Assembly: GCA_045544455.1 (NCBI GenBank)
Contig: JAZPYZ010000010.1
Span: 94,983 to 158,982, forward strand
Direction of reading: 5' to 3'
Length of the DNA stretch: 64,000 nt
Source: JAZPYZ01 sp045544455
Lineage (GTDB): Bacteria; Bacillota; Clostridia; Oscillospirales; Acutalibacteraceae
Positions 25,667 to 32,336 of this stretch are shown piece by piece. Numbering within the stretch: position 1 is the stretch's first letter; each line of letters begins with the position of its first letter. A program made the position numbers and the translations under genes. The notes under the pieces were generated by a model, which was not told where the DNA came from, ran no database searches, and worked only from the letters and a program-made list of their open reading frames with translations.

Positions 25667-25768
25667 AGTATAAATCTCCTTGTTTTACAGATATTAACAG
25701 TCAGGTCTGTAAAGCAAGGAGATTTTGTGTATATTATGAAGGCAACTGGAATAGTTCGTAGAATTGAG
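25667..25768 (+). repeat. spoVT 5' region repeat, copy 1 (truncated)
   Basis: A copy of the leader, ribosome site and first 11 codons of spoVT. Hairpin arms (25671-25690 region and 25705-25724 region) enclose AAGGAG; ATG at 25736 opens a frame of only 24 codons (to 25810) beginning Met-Lys-Ala-Thr-Gly-Ile-Val-Arg-Arg-Ile-Glu. Identity to the true spoVT ends at codon 11. The sequence after it (Ala-Cys-Val-Ile-Ile...) resembles that after copy 2. Confidence 0.85.
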
Positions 25769-25880
25769 GCTTGTGTTATAATAACACAAAAGTCGCTTAA
25801 AGCCACATAAACACTGGGCTTGCGGGCGATTTTCCAAAAAAATTTTGACAAAAAACAGCATATTTTGACCTATACATAGC

Positions 25881-25908
25881 AAAAGCGAGGTGATTTCACC
25901 TCGCTTTT
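25881..25908. terminator. Palindromic terminator, GCGAGGTGA family
   Basis: AAAAGCGAGGTGA (25881-25893) and exact complement at 25896-25908. Serves the tiny minus-strand frame at 25912-25992 or read-through from the left. Confidence 0.8.
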
Positions 25909-25911
25909 CGT

Positions 25912-25992
25912 TTAGTCTGAAACGATATCTTTTACGATCTCATCAAAATATTTGGATACAATATGCAAGCAAAACTCTTTCATCATTTCCAT
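25912..25992 (-). CDS. Possible 26-residue peptide
   Basis: A short minus-strand frame (Met-Glu-Met-Met-Lys-Glu-Phe start, acidic C-terminus) with CGGAGG nine bases upstream of its ATG and a terminator hairpin directly after its stop. Both signals suggest a real small gene or the remains of a larger one. I recognise no family. Confidence 0.35.
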   Translation of the reverse strand: MEMMKEFCLHIVSKYFDEIVKDIVSD

Positions 25993-26087
25993 ATTCGAAG
26001 CCTCCGAAAGTCAAGTCTTTGGCGGCGGGAAGGTTTGAACTGTACTTTTGTGCGGAACAATGATATAATACGAAAGGAGAAAACAAA

Positions 26088-26654
26088 TTGAGTTTAGAGT
26101 TAGCAATTGTTGTAGCGGCTATAAACGGAGATAGGTTATCACCTCAAATTAAAACAAGCTCAAATTATAAGCATTGGGTTAGCGTTGAAGATTGGAAAAG
26201 GTGCATAGAGTGTGCAAGTAACCACGGAAAAATTTGGTTGATTGCAGAGCAGCCTTATCCGGAACCCCCGATACATCCGAATTGCCGTTGCGCGATTGAA
26301 TTGATGCAAGCGATTACAGCGGGAACAGCAACCATTAATGGAGTAAACGGTGCGGATTGGATGTTAATGTTTAAAGAACATTTGCCTGATTACTATGTGT
26401 CGCAAAAGGAACTGGAACTTTTAGGATGGCGTAAAGGAGATAAAGTTTCAAAATTTACTGCCGAAAAAATGTTGTTTGGTGGCACATATAAAAATAATAA
26501 TCAGCATTTGCCGCATGCGGAGGGGCGCGTATGGTATGAGGCGGATATCAATTATAAAATTGGCAAAAGAAACAGTCAACGTATCTTGTGGTCCAATGAC
26601 GGACTGATATTTGTTACATATGACCACTATCAAACATTTTATGAAATTGTTTAA
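26088..26654 (+). CDS. Barnase-like RNase toxin with phage-head-type N-terminal segment
   Basis: A 188-residue protein. Residues 36-72 carry a Cys-x-x-Cys...Pro-Pro-Ile-His-Pro-Asn-Cys-Arg-Cys block, familiar from phage minor head proteins and from polymorphic toxins that borrow it. Residues 98-188 match barnase: Leu-Gly-Trp near 112, Glu151-Ala-Asp-Ile-Asn-Tyr (catalytic Glu), Arg161 and Arg165 in the Arg-Asn-Ser-x-Arg-Ile-Leu block, and His180 in Asp-His-Tyr-Gln-Thr-Phe. By eye the position of barnase Lys27 is Gln106 with a Lys beside it. It starts with TTG after AAAGGAG. No signal peptide is seen. Barstar follows 15 bases later, making a toxin-immunity pair. Confidence 0.85.
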   Translation: MSLELAIVVAAINGDRLSPQIKTSSNYKHWVSVEDWKRCIECASNHGKIWLIAEQPYPEPPIHPNCRCAIELMQAITAGTATINGVNGADWMLMFKEHLPDYYVSQKELELLGWRKGDKVSKFTAEKMLFGGTYKNNNQHLPHAEGRVWYEADINYKIGKRNSQRILWSNDGLIFVTYDHYQTFYEIV

Positions 26655-26669
26655 GAAAGGCGGATATAT

Positions 26670-26954
26670 ATGAAAAAAGCAACGGTCAATTTATCAAATT
26701 GCAAATACCTCTACGAATTGCATCAACGCTTTCAAGAAGCGTTGGATTTCCCAAATCACTACGGCAAAAATTTAGATGCGTTTTGGGACTGCATCAATCG
26801 CGAATGTGACGTAGATTTTGTAACAATCGTTGGCTGTGAAAGTGTGGCTGAGGACTTAAAACCAACGGTTAGAAAGATTTTAGATATGTTTGAAGAAAAT
26901 AAAAAATATTGGGCTGACAAAGATTATGTGTTTGATTACGAAATCATAAGCTAA
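26670..26954 (+). CDS. Barstar-type RNase inhibitor
   Basis: A 94-residue barstar. The key motif Tyr-Gly-Lys-Asn-Leu-Asp-Ala-Phe-Trp-Asp-Cys (about residues 31-41) keeps the two Asp residues that plug the barnase active site. It neutralises the RNase encoded immediately upstream by direct binding in the cytosol. AGAAAGG precedes ATG 26670. Its stop is two bases from the start of the second spoVT leader repeat, so the toxin-immunity pair forms the end of one cargo block. Confidence 0.92.
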   Translation: MKKATVNLSNCKYLYELHQRFQEALDFPNHYGKNLDAFWDCINRECDVDFVTIVGCESVAEDLKPTVRKILDMFEENKKYWADKDYVFDYEIIS

Positions 26955-26956
26955 CA

Positions 26957-27057
26957 AGTATAAATCTCCTTGTTTTACAGATACTAACAGTACAAATTTG
27001 TAAAACAAGGAGATTGATTTATATATGAAAGCAACAGGAGTTGTTCGTAGAATAGAG
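26957..27057 (+). repeat. spoVT 5' region repeat, copy 2 (truncated)
   Basis: Second copy of the spoVT leader and first 11 codons, ATG at 27025, frame of 20 codons ending at 27087. The right hairpin arm reads AAAACAAGG where copies 1 and 3 read AAAGCAAGG, so an A-U pair replaces a G-U pair and pairing is kept. The 60-70 bases downstream resemble those after copy 1. Confidence 0.85.
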
Positions 27058-27087
27058 GATTGTGTTATAATAGGACAAAAGTTGTAG

Positions 27088-27393
27088 AAACCCGCATAAA
27101 CAATAGGGTTTTTGCTGGTTTGCCCCATTGAACGCATTGGTGTCAAAACAGGGTTTTTACATATTTTCAGGAGCGGAGAAATCTGCTCCTCTTTGCATTT
27201 ATGTGGAAGCATTGCTTTTTAAGTTGTGGTGTGGTAAAATGGTTAAGATAAACTAATTGAATATAACGATAAAAGCATTATTACAAGGGAGATTAGTGTT
27301 CCCTTTTGTTGTGTTCTTCGAAACAGTTTATAAATAGTTGTAGCTAACTCACATATAACCAATAAGATAAAGTGTCATTAAGAGGAGTTTGTA
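27088..27393. other. Non-coding gap before the glycosylation genes
   Basis: About 300 AT-rich bases without a credible gene. It contains a hairpin (AGGAGC...GCTCCT, about 27167-27192, followed by CTTT) and a second stem (AAGGGA...TCCCTTTT, about 27287-27308), both possible terminators. The ribosome site GAGGAG lies just before 27394. The first part resembles the sequence following leader copy 1. Confidence 0.5.
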
Positions 27394-28962
27394 ATGAAAT
27401 CTGGCTTCTTTTCTTTTTTTAAAACCTTGTACGGTATCGTTTTCTCAATAATTGTAACCATATTGTTGTTTTTTGATAACCTTTTATATTATTGCAAAAA
27501 AGAGTTTATTTTATCTAACGGTGCAATTTTTTGTATTGTTCTCATGATTCTTTTGGTAGGTATTGGTTTTTATTGTTGGGTAAAAACTAAAAACCCATTA
27601 TTAAAGCAATGTTCTACGCTTAATATAGATAAATTTGTCCTTGTGGCTACTTTGCTTTTGTTTTTAGGGCAATGTTATGTGTTTTACAACACATTTTTCC
27701 TTTCCGGATGGGATACGGGAGCGATTCGAAAATTTGTTGATACAATTATGAACGGTGGAGATAGGGGTAGCATTAACGATTATTTCTCACGTTATCCCAA
27801 CAATTTATTCCTTTCATACTTATATTTATTAATTCAAAAAATAAATAACGGCTTGGGAGTTTTTAATGGTATTTACAGTTATATGTGTGTTGTTATACTT
27901 AACTGCGCCATTAACGCTTTCTCTTGTTGGTTATCGTATAAGACAGCGAGAATATTTGTATCTCCCACTTTTGCGCTTGTCGCGTATATTTTTTGTGTTT
28001 TTTCTGTGGGTATTTCAGGATGGTCAGTTATTTGTTATTCAGATGCCATAGCCTTGTTTTTGCCAATTTTAAGTGTATATCTTTATTGCAAACAGTATAA
28101 AAACACAAAGATGCAAACAGTTGGTTTTATATCGGCGGTTTTTGTGTCAGCGATAGGTTATTTTATAAAACCACAATGTTTATTTGTACTAATTGCTATT
28201 ACTATTTTGGAGGTTTGGAAATTTGTCATCAATTTTTCTTTGAAGAAATTGATTCGACCTATAGCAGTATGTTTGGTTGCTGTCATCGTTTTTAGTTTTA
28301 CAAATATCGGCCTAGAGCTTCTGAACAAAAAATATAGTGTGCAAATTGACAAAGAGCAATCTTTTGGTTTTTCACATTTCCTGATGATGGGTGCAAATCA
28401 AGAAACAAATGGGGTTTATTCGGAAGATGATGTTGGTTTTTCTTATTCTTTTGCCACCTCTGAGCAACGCAAAGAAGCCAATATAGATGTTTTTATGGAA
28501 CGTGTTACTTCGATGAAGAGTGGTTTATTTACACATCTAACAAAGAAAATGCTTACTACTTTCAATGATGGAACTTTTGCGTGGGGAAACGAGGGTAACT
28601 TTTTCGCGGTTGTTCCTGAAAACATTAATAATAAGATGGCACCTTTTCTAAAATCAATTTATTTTTTGGGAAATAGATTTGCTTATTTTGCAACGTTTCA
28701 ACATCTCGTTTGGCTTTTTATTTTGCTGTGTTCGTTATTAACTGTTTTTTCGAAAAAGGCAAATTATGACCAAAATAAACTTTCTCTGTTATGGATTGCA
28801 CTTTTAGGTTTTGTGTTATACGAAATGCTTTTCGAAGTGAGAGCAAGATATGTTTATATTTTTGTTCCACTCTTATGCACTTTGGTTCCTATAGGCGTTA
28901 GAAATGTCGGTATGTTAGCATGTGATTTTTTGCCTCGTATCAAAAGGAAATTGAAAGGATAA
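27394..28962 (+). CDS. Multi-pass membrane glycosyltransferase (GT-C type)
   Basis: A 522-residue protein with about 12 hydrophobic segments. An extracellular Trp-Asp-Thr-Gly-Ala near residue 109 and a long loop with Arg-Tyr-Pro-Asn-Asn near 135 resemble GT-C enzymes that take sugars from polyprenyl-phosphate donors. GAGGAG precedes ATG 27394. Together with the GtrB- and GtrA-like genes that follow, it forms a three-component glycosylation set: GtrB loads the lipid carrier, GtrA helps flip it and this enzyme transfers the sugar to a surface polymer. Acceptor and sugar are unknown. AT-rich, phage-serotype-conversion-like cargo. Confidence 0.75.
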   Translation: MKSGFFSFFKTLYGIVFSIIVTILLFFDNLLYYCKKEFILSNGAIFCIVLMILLVGIGFYCWVKTKNPLLKQCSTLNIDKFVLVATLLLFLGQCYVFYNTFFLSGWDTGAIRKFVDTIMNGGDRGSINDYFSRYPNNLFLSYLYLLIQKINNGLGVFNGIYSYMCVVILNCAINAFSCWLSYKTARIFVSPTFALVAYIFCVFSVGISGWSVICYSDAIALFLPILSVYLYCKQYKNTKMQTVGFISAVFVSAIGYFIKPQCLFVLIAITILEVWKFVINFSLKKLIRPIAVCLVAVIVFSFTNIGLELLNKKYSVQIDKEQSFGFSHFLMMGANQETNGVYSEDDVGFSYSFATSEQRKEANIDVFMERVTSMKSGLFTHLTKKMLTTFNDGTFAWGNEGNFFAVVPENINNKMAPFLKSIYFLGNRFAYFATFQHLVWLFILLCSLLTVFSKKANYDQNKLSLLWIALLGFVLYEMLFEVRARYVYIFVPLLCTLVPIGVRNVGMLACDFLPRIKRKLKG

Positions 28963-28968
28963 CCAAAA

Positions 28969-29928
28969 ATGAAACCCACTTTATACATAGTAATCCCTTG
29001 TTACAACGAAGAAAAAGTCTTGCCAATTACAGCTCCTTTATTTTTAGAACAGCTTAAGACCATGCAAATAAAAGGGTTAATATCTTCTGCAAGCAAAATA
29101 ATGTTTGTAAATGACGGAAGCAAAGATAGCACCTGGGAAATAATCAAACAGTTAGCAGAAGAAAACGAGTCGTATATTGGCATTTCTCAAAGTCGCAATC
29201 GCGGACACCAGAATGCCGTTCTCGCCGGTCTTATGGAAGCAAAAGACAGGTGTGATATCACCATTTCTATCGACTGTGATGGCCAAGATGACATTTCTGC
29301 TATGACAAAAATGGTTGAAGAGTATTTGTCGGGGTCAGAAGTGGTCTACGGTGTTCGAAGCAGCCGAAAAACTGATACTTTCTTTAAAAGAGCCGCTGCA
29401 GAAGGATTTTATAAATTTTTGAGTGCTATGGGTGCTGAGGTTGTGTTCAACCATGCAGACTACCGCCTAATTTCTTCCAGAGTCTTGATAGAGTTTGCGA
29501 ACTTCAAAGAAGTAAATTTATTCCTGCGTGGCATGATACCGATGGTTGGATTTAAATCGAGCTCGGTTTATTATGAAAGAAACGAGCGACTGGCAGGAGA
29601 ATCGCACTATCCTTTGAAAAAAATGCTGGCATTAGCATTTGATGGCATTACAAGTCTTTCAGTAAAGCCGTTGAGGATGATTTCTGTAACAGGTGTTATT
29701 TTGTCTGTCGTTAGTTTTTTAGGAGTTTTATGGGCTGTTATATCTAATTTGCTTGGCAATACTGTTGCGGGTTGGACAAGTTTAATTGCCATCCTTTGCT
29801 TTATCGGTGGCATTCAGCTTATATGCTTAGGTGTTATTGGTGAATATATAGGCAAAATTTATATGGAAACTAAAGGTAGACCAAGATATATTATAAGTGA
29901 GCGAACAGAGGACAATGGAGAAAAATAA
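28969..29928 (+). CDS. GtrB-like polyprenyl-phosphate glycosyltransferase
   Basis: A 319-residue GT2 enzyme. The N-terminal GT-A domain shows VIPCYNEE (residues 7-14), FVNDGSKDST (about 44-53), and the metal-binding Asp-Cys-Asp-Gly-Gln-Asp near 105; two transmembrane helices follow (about residues 232-255 and 265-290). This layout is that of GtrB/CsbB/DPM1 enzymes that attach a sugar from a nucleotide donor to undecaprenyl phosphate at the inner leaflet. Starts six bases after the preceding gene and overlaps the next. Confidence 0.9.
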   Translation: MKPTLYIVIPCYNEEKVLPITAPLFLEQLKTMQIKGLISSASKIMFVNDGSKDSTWEIIKQLAEENESYIGISQSRNRGHQNAVLAGLMEAKDRCDITISIDCDGQDDISAMTKMVEEYLSGSEVVYGVRSSRKTDTFFKRAAAEGFYKFLSAMGAEVVFNHADYRLISSRVLIEFANFKEVNLFLRGMIPMVGFKSSSVYYERNERLAGESHYPLKKMLALAFDGITSLSVKPLRMISVTGVILSVVSFLGVLWAVISNLLGNTVAGWTSLIAILCFIGGIQLICLGVIGEYIGKIYMETKGRPRYIISERTEDNGEK

Positions 29929-30301
29929 TCTTAAAGATTTTTTACTGTATTTAGTGGTCGGCGGAATTGCAACAGTAACAGAATGGGTCTTGTTTTTCGT
30001 TATGGACATATGCCATATCCATTATGGTATAGCAACCGCAATCGCCTATATAATATCCACATTTGTAAATTGGTTGGTAGGACGGCTTCTTGTTTTTAAG
30101 GACAATCATAGTTCTTTCCTAAAAGAAATTTTAAGTATATATGTAGCGAGTATTGTTGGATTGTTACTAAATCTCATTATTATGTGGTTAGCAATTGATA
30201 TTATCAATATTAATGAAATGATTTCTAAGATTTTAGCAACAGCAATCGTATTCTTTTATAATTTTTTCGTACGCAAACTGTTAATTTATAAAAAACGATA
30301 A
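29915..30301 (+). CDS. GtrA-like flippase
   Basis: A 128-residue protein with four hydrophobic helices and the GtrA hallmark Leu-Val-Val-Gly-Gly-Ile-Ala-Thr-Val near residue 13 plus an Asn-Phe-Phe-Val-Arg-Lys end. GtrA proteins are thought to flip the lipid-linked sugar outward. ATG 29915 is used (overlap of 14 bases with gtrB); a GTG-type earlier codon at 29897 is possible but less likely. It is the last gene before the third spoVT leader copy. Confidence 0.88.
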   Translation: MEKNNLKDFLLYLVVGGIATVTEWVLFFVMDICHIHYGIATAIAYIISTFVNWLVGRLLVFKDNHSSFLKEILSIYVASIVGLLLNLIIMWLAIDIININEMISKILATAIVFFYNFFVRKLLIYKKR

Positions 30302-30319
30302 AAATAACGCATATATAAA

Positions 30320-30420
30320 AGTATAAATCTCCTTGTTTTACAGATAATAACAGTACAAATTTGTAAAGCAAGGAGATTATTATATATTATGAAAGCCACT
30401 GGAATAGTTCGTAGAATAGA
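30320..30420 (+). repeat. spoVT 5' region repeat, copy 3 (intact gene)
   Basis: The third copy of the leader, here reading into the full spoVT gene. Left arm AAATCTCCTTG... (from about 30324) can pair with ...CAAGGAGATT (to about 30379). The ribosome site AAGGAG lies inside the right arm, so the structure would block initiation at 30389. Confidence 0.8.
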
Positions 30421-30931
30421 CGACCTTGGTCGTGTAGTTATCCCGAAAGAAATTCGTCGCACCATGAGAATTCGTGAGGGAGATCCGTTGGAGATTTTTA
30501 CCAGCAACAATGGGGAAGTGGTGTTTAAAAAATATTCGCCGGTGGGAGAACTGGCGTTGTTTGCCTCGCAATACGCCGACGTGATGTCGCGCGCGTGTGC
30601 GCTGCCGGTGGTGATCTGTGACCGAGATCACGTGATCGCGGTGGCCGGCATGCCGAAAAAAGACGTGTTGGACCAACCGGTCTCGCCGCAACTGGAAGAG
30701 ATGATGACGGCGCGCGCGACACATATCGCCCGTGCCGGCGAACACCGGCGCATGCAACCGGTCGAAAAACTCGACCGTTATGCCGGCGTGGCGGTATCGA
30801 TCGTGGCGGCTGGAGATATCTGCGGTGCAGTTTGCTTGATGTTGCCGGACAACGGTTCGATGCCGGGAGAAGGGGATATCCGGTTGGCGCAAGTAGCGGC
30901 CGGCTTTTTAGCCAAACAAATGGAAGCGTGA
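30389..30931 (+). CDS. spoVT: Stage V sporulation protein T (AbrB-type regulator)
   Basis: A 180-residue regulator with an N-terminal AbrB swapped-hairpin DNA-binding domain (residues 1-50, Val-Arg-Arg-Ile-Asp-Asp-Leu-Gly-Arg-Val-Val-Ile-Pro) and a C-terminal GAF-like domain (about 55-175). SpoVT tunes forespore gene expression under sigma-G. The first 40 or so codons are AT-rich like the repeats; beyond them the gene turns clearly GC-rich, like the genes downstream. Thus the composition boundary of the acquired block falls inside or near this gene's 5' part. The ribosome site is buried in a hairpin. Confidence 0.92.
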   Translation: MKATGIVRRIDDLGRVVIPKEIRRTMRIREGDPLEIFTSNNGEVVFKKYSPVGELALFASQYADVMSRACALPVVICDRDHVIAVAGMPKKDVLDQPVSPQLEEMMTARATHIARAGEHRRMQPVEKLDRYAGVAVSIVAAGDICGAVCLMLPDNGSMPGEGDIRLAQVAAGFLAKQMEA

Positions 30932-30949
30932 TCGCTCGTAACACAACGA

Positions 30950-30979
30950 AAAGGTCGGTGGGAATTCCCACCGACCTTT
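30950..30979. terminator. Perfect palindromic terminator after spoVT
   Basis: Fifteen-base arms (AAAGGTCGGTGGGAA and complement) without a loop mismatch, between spoVT and the convergent small gene. Confidence 0.88.
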
Positions 30980-31001
30980 GTGTATGGCTTTGTTTTAGGG
31001 A

Positions 31002-31106
31002 TTAGCAACCGCAACCGCAATCGCTGTTGTCGATCAACAACAGAATCACGATGATGAACAGCAACCAGCTGCAATCCACGCCGTTGAACAGGTTACGCAA
31101 ACACAT
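31002..31106 (-). CDS. Small Cys-tailed membrane peptide
   Basis: A 34-residue peptide: Met-Cys-Leu start, a 13-residue hydrophobic helix, and a Cys-Gly-Cys-Gly-Cys end. ATG 31106 is preceded by AGGAGG at ten bases. I recall similar tiny proteins in Clostridia with one helix and a CGCGC tail, often without assigned function; a spore or membrane role is conceivable. Confidence 0.65.
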   Translation of the reverse strand: MCLRNLFNGVDCSWLLFIIVILLLIDNSDCGCGC

Positions 31107-31260
31107 ACATTGTCGCCTCCTCTCGCGGTTTACATTCCATACTATGAAGCGATCTTTCGGCCGGTTACTGCGAAATTCAAGAAACTGAAAAATTGAGAAA
31201 ATCAAAGAATTCGAGAGAAAACATCCGATAATTTATCAAAATCAAAAATCAACAAATTAT

Positions 31261-31306
31261 TTTGACTTTATTTGACTTTGACTTTGTTTGACTTTTAAGA
31301 TATACT
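31261..31306 (+). promoter_or_regulatory. Two CtsR operators overlapping the ctsR promoter
   Basis: Four TTTGACT heptads at 31261, 31271, 31277 and 31287 form two direct-repeat pairs, each with a 3-base spacer, the CtsR-box arrangement (AGTCAAA-nnn-AGTCAAA on the other strand). The -35 TTGACT (31278-31283) lies within the second box; 17 bases on is TATACT (31301-31306). Bound CtsR would occlude the promoter, giving autoregulation of the operon. Confidence 0.9.
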
Positions 31307-31337
31307 GAACTCAACACAGAAAAGAAGGTGACGGAAT

Positions 31338-31796
31338 ATGCGTATTAGCGATGAAATTGCCGCCTATATTCTACATATAATGGATGAAGCGGAGGATGGT
31401 ATTGTACAGCTGCGACGCAACGAATTGGCCGAGACGCTTGGATGCGTGCCCAGCCAAATCAACTACGTGCTGACCTCGCGATTTAGTCCGGAACAAGGAT
31501 ACGTGGTGGAAAGCCGGCGCGGTGGTGGCGGTTATGTACGCATTCACCGGGTGAAATATAACGCCGCGATGACGCCGCTTATGCACGTTGTCAACGCCAT
31601 CGGGGATACGGTATCGCTTAGCGCTGTTAACGCGATACTGGAAAGTTTAGTTCATCACGGTCACCTGAGCCGATCGGTCGCGCGAGTATGTGCGGCGGCG
31701 GTTTCGGATCAAGCATTGCGCGAAGTGGTGCCGGATCAACGTGACCGTTTGCGCGCCTCGTTGCTTAAACAGATGTTGACCGTCCATAATATGTAA
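31338..31796 (+). CDS. ctsR: Class III stress gene repressor CtsR
   Basis: A 152-residue repressor. The N-terminal winged helix has the family's Arg-Asn-Glu-Leu-Ala-Glu-x-x-x-Cys-Val-Pro-Ser-Gln-Ile-Asn-Tyr-Val-Leu block (residues 24-42) and the Arg-Gly-Gly-Gly-Gly-Tyr wing (about 62-67) that senses heat. The C-terminal half contains the dimer and McsB-interaction region. First gene of the ctsR-mcsA-mcsB-clpC operon; AAGAAGGTGA precedes ATG 31338. Confidence 0.95.
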   Translation: MRISDEIAAYILHIMDEAEDGIVQLRRNELAETLGCVPSQINYVLTSRFSPEQGYVVESRRGGGGYVRIHRVKYNAAMTPLMHVVNAIGDTVSLSAVNAILESLVHHGHLSRSVARVCAAAVSDQALREVVPDQRDRLRASLLKQMLTVHNM

Positions 31797-31814
31797 AAAG
31801 GAGTGTGATGTATC

Positions 31815-32318
31815 ATGTTGTGTCAATCCTGCGGACAAAAGACCGCAACCACGCACGTGAAACGAAACATAAACGGAACTATTACCGAAATGCATTTATG
31901 CGCCGATTGCGCCAAAGCGCAAGGGCTGTCCTCGATTTGGAACGGGGCTGGATTTGGTTTGGATGATTTTTGGGGCAGTTTGTTTGCCGAACCGACCGTG
32001 CGTATCCAGGCGGATCACGTGCGGTGTGACGGGTGCGGAAAAACGTTTTCGGAAATTGCCCAGTCCGGTAAGCCGGGTTGCCCGACGTGTTATACCACTT
32101 TTTACGATCGCTTTTTGCCGTCGATCCAACGCATACACGGTAAAGCGAAACACGTTGGGAAATTTCCGTCTAAAGCGGATGAAACCTATAAACAAGAACA
32201 AGAGTTACAACGGTTGAAAGAGCAGTTGGCACAAGCGGTGGCGGCGCAGGAATATGAGAAGTGCGCCGAACTGCGTGACCGCATTCAGGAACTCGAACAA
32301 CCGAACAATCCGTCGTAA
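31815..32318 (+). CDS. mcsA: McsA, activator of the McsB kinase
   Basis: A 167-residue zinc protein. CxxC pairs lie at residues 3/6 and 29/32 and again near 74/77 and 93/96; the C-terminus (about 130-165) is a UVR-type coiled segment (Gln-Glu-Tyr-Glu-Lys-Cys-Ala-Glu-Leu-Arg-Asp-Arg-Ile). McsA binds and stimulates McsB and modulates CtsR. Eighteen bases after ctsR and 18 before mcsB. Confidence 0.93.
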   Translation: MLCQSCGQKTATTHVKRNINGTITEMHLCADCAKAQGLSSIWNGAGFGLDDFWGSLFAEPTVRIQADHVRCDGCGKTFSEIAQSGKPGCPTCYTTFYDRFLPSIQRIHGKAKHVGKFPSKADETYKQEQELQRLKEQLAQAVAAQEYEKCAELRDRIQELEQPNNPS

Positions 32319-32336
32319 CGGGAAGGGGGACTTGTC

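Noticed and set aside
25736..25810. A functional short AbrB-like peptide from leader copy 1
   Set aside because: It holds only 11 residues of the DNA-binding domain, too few to fold; more likely a junction remnant.
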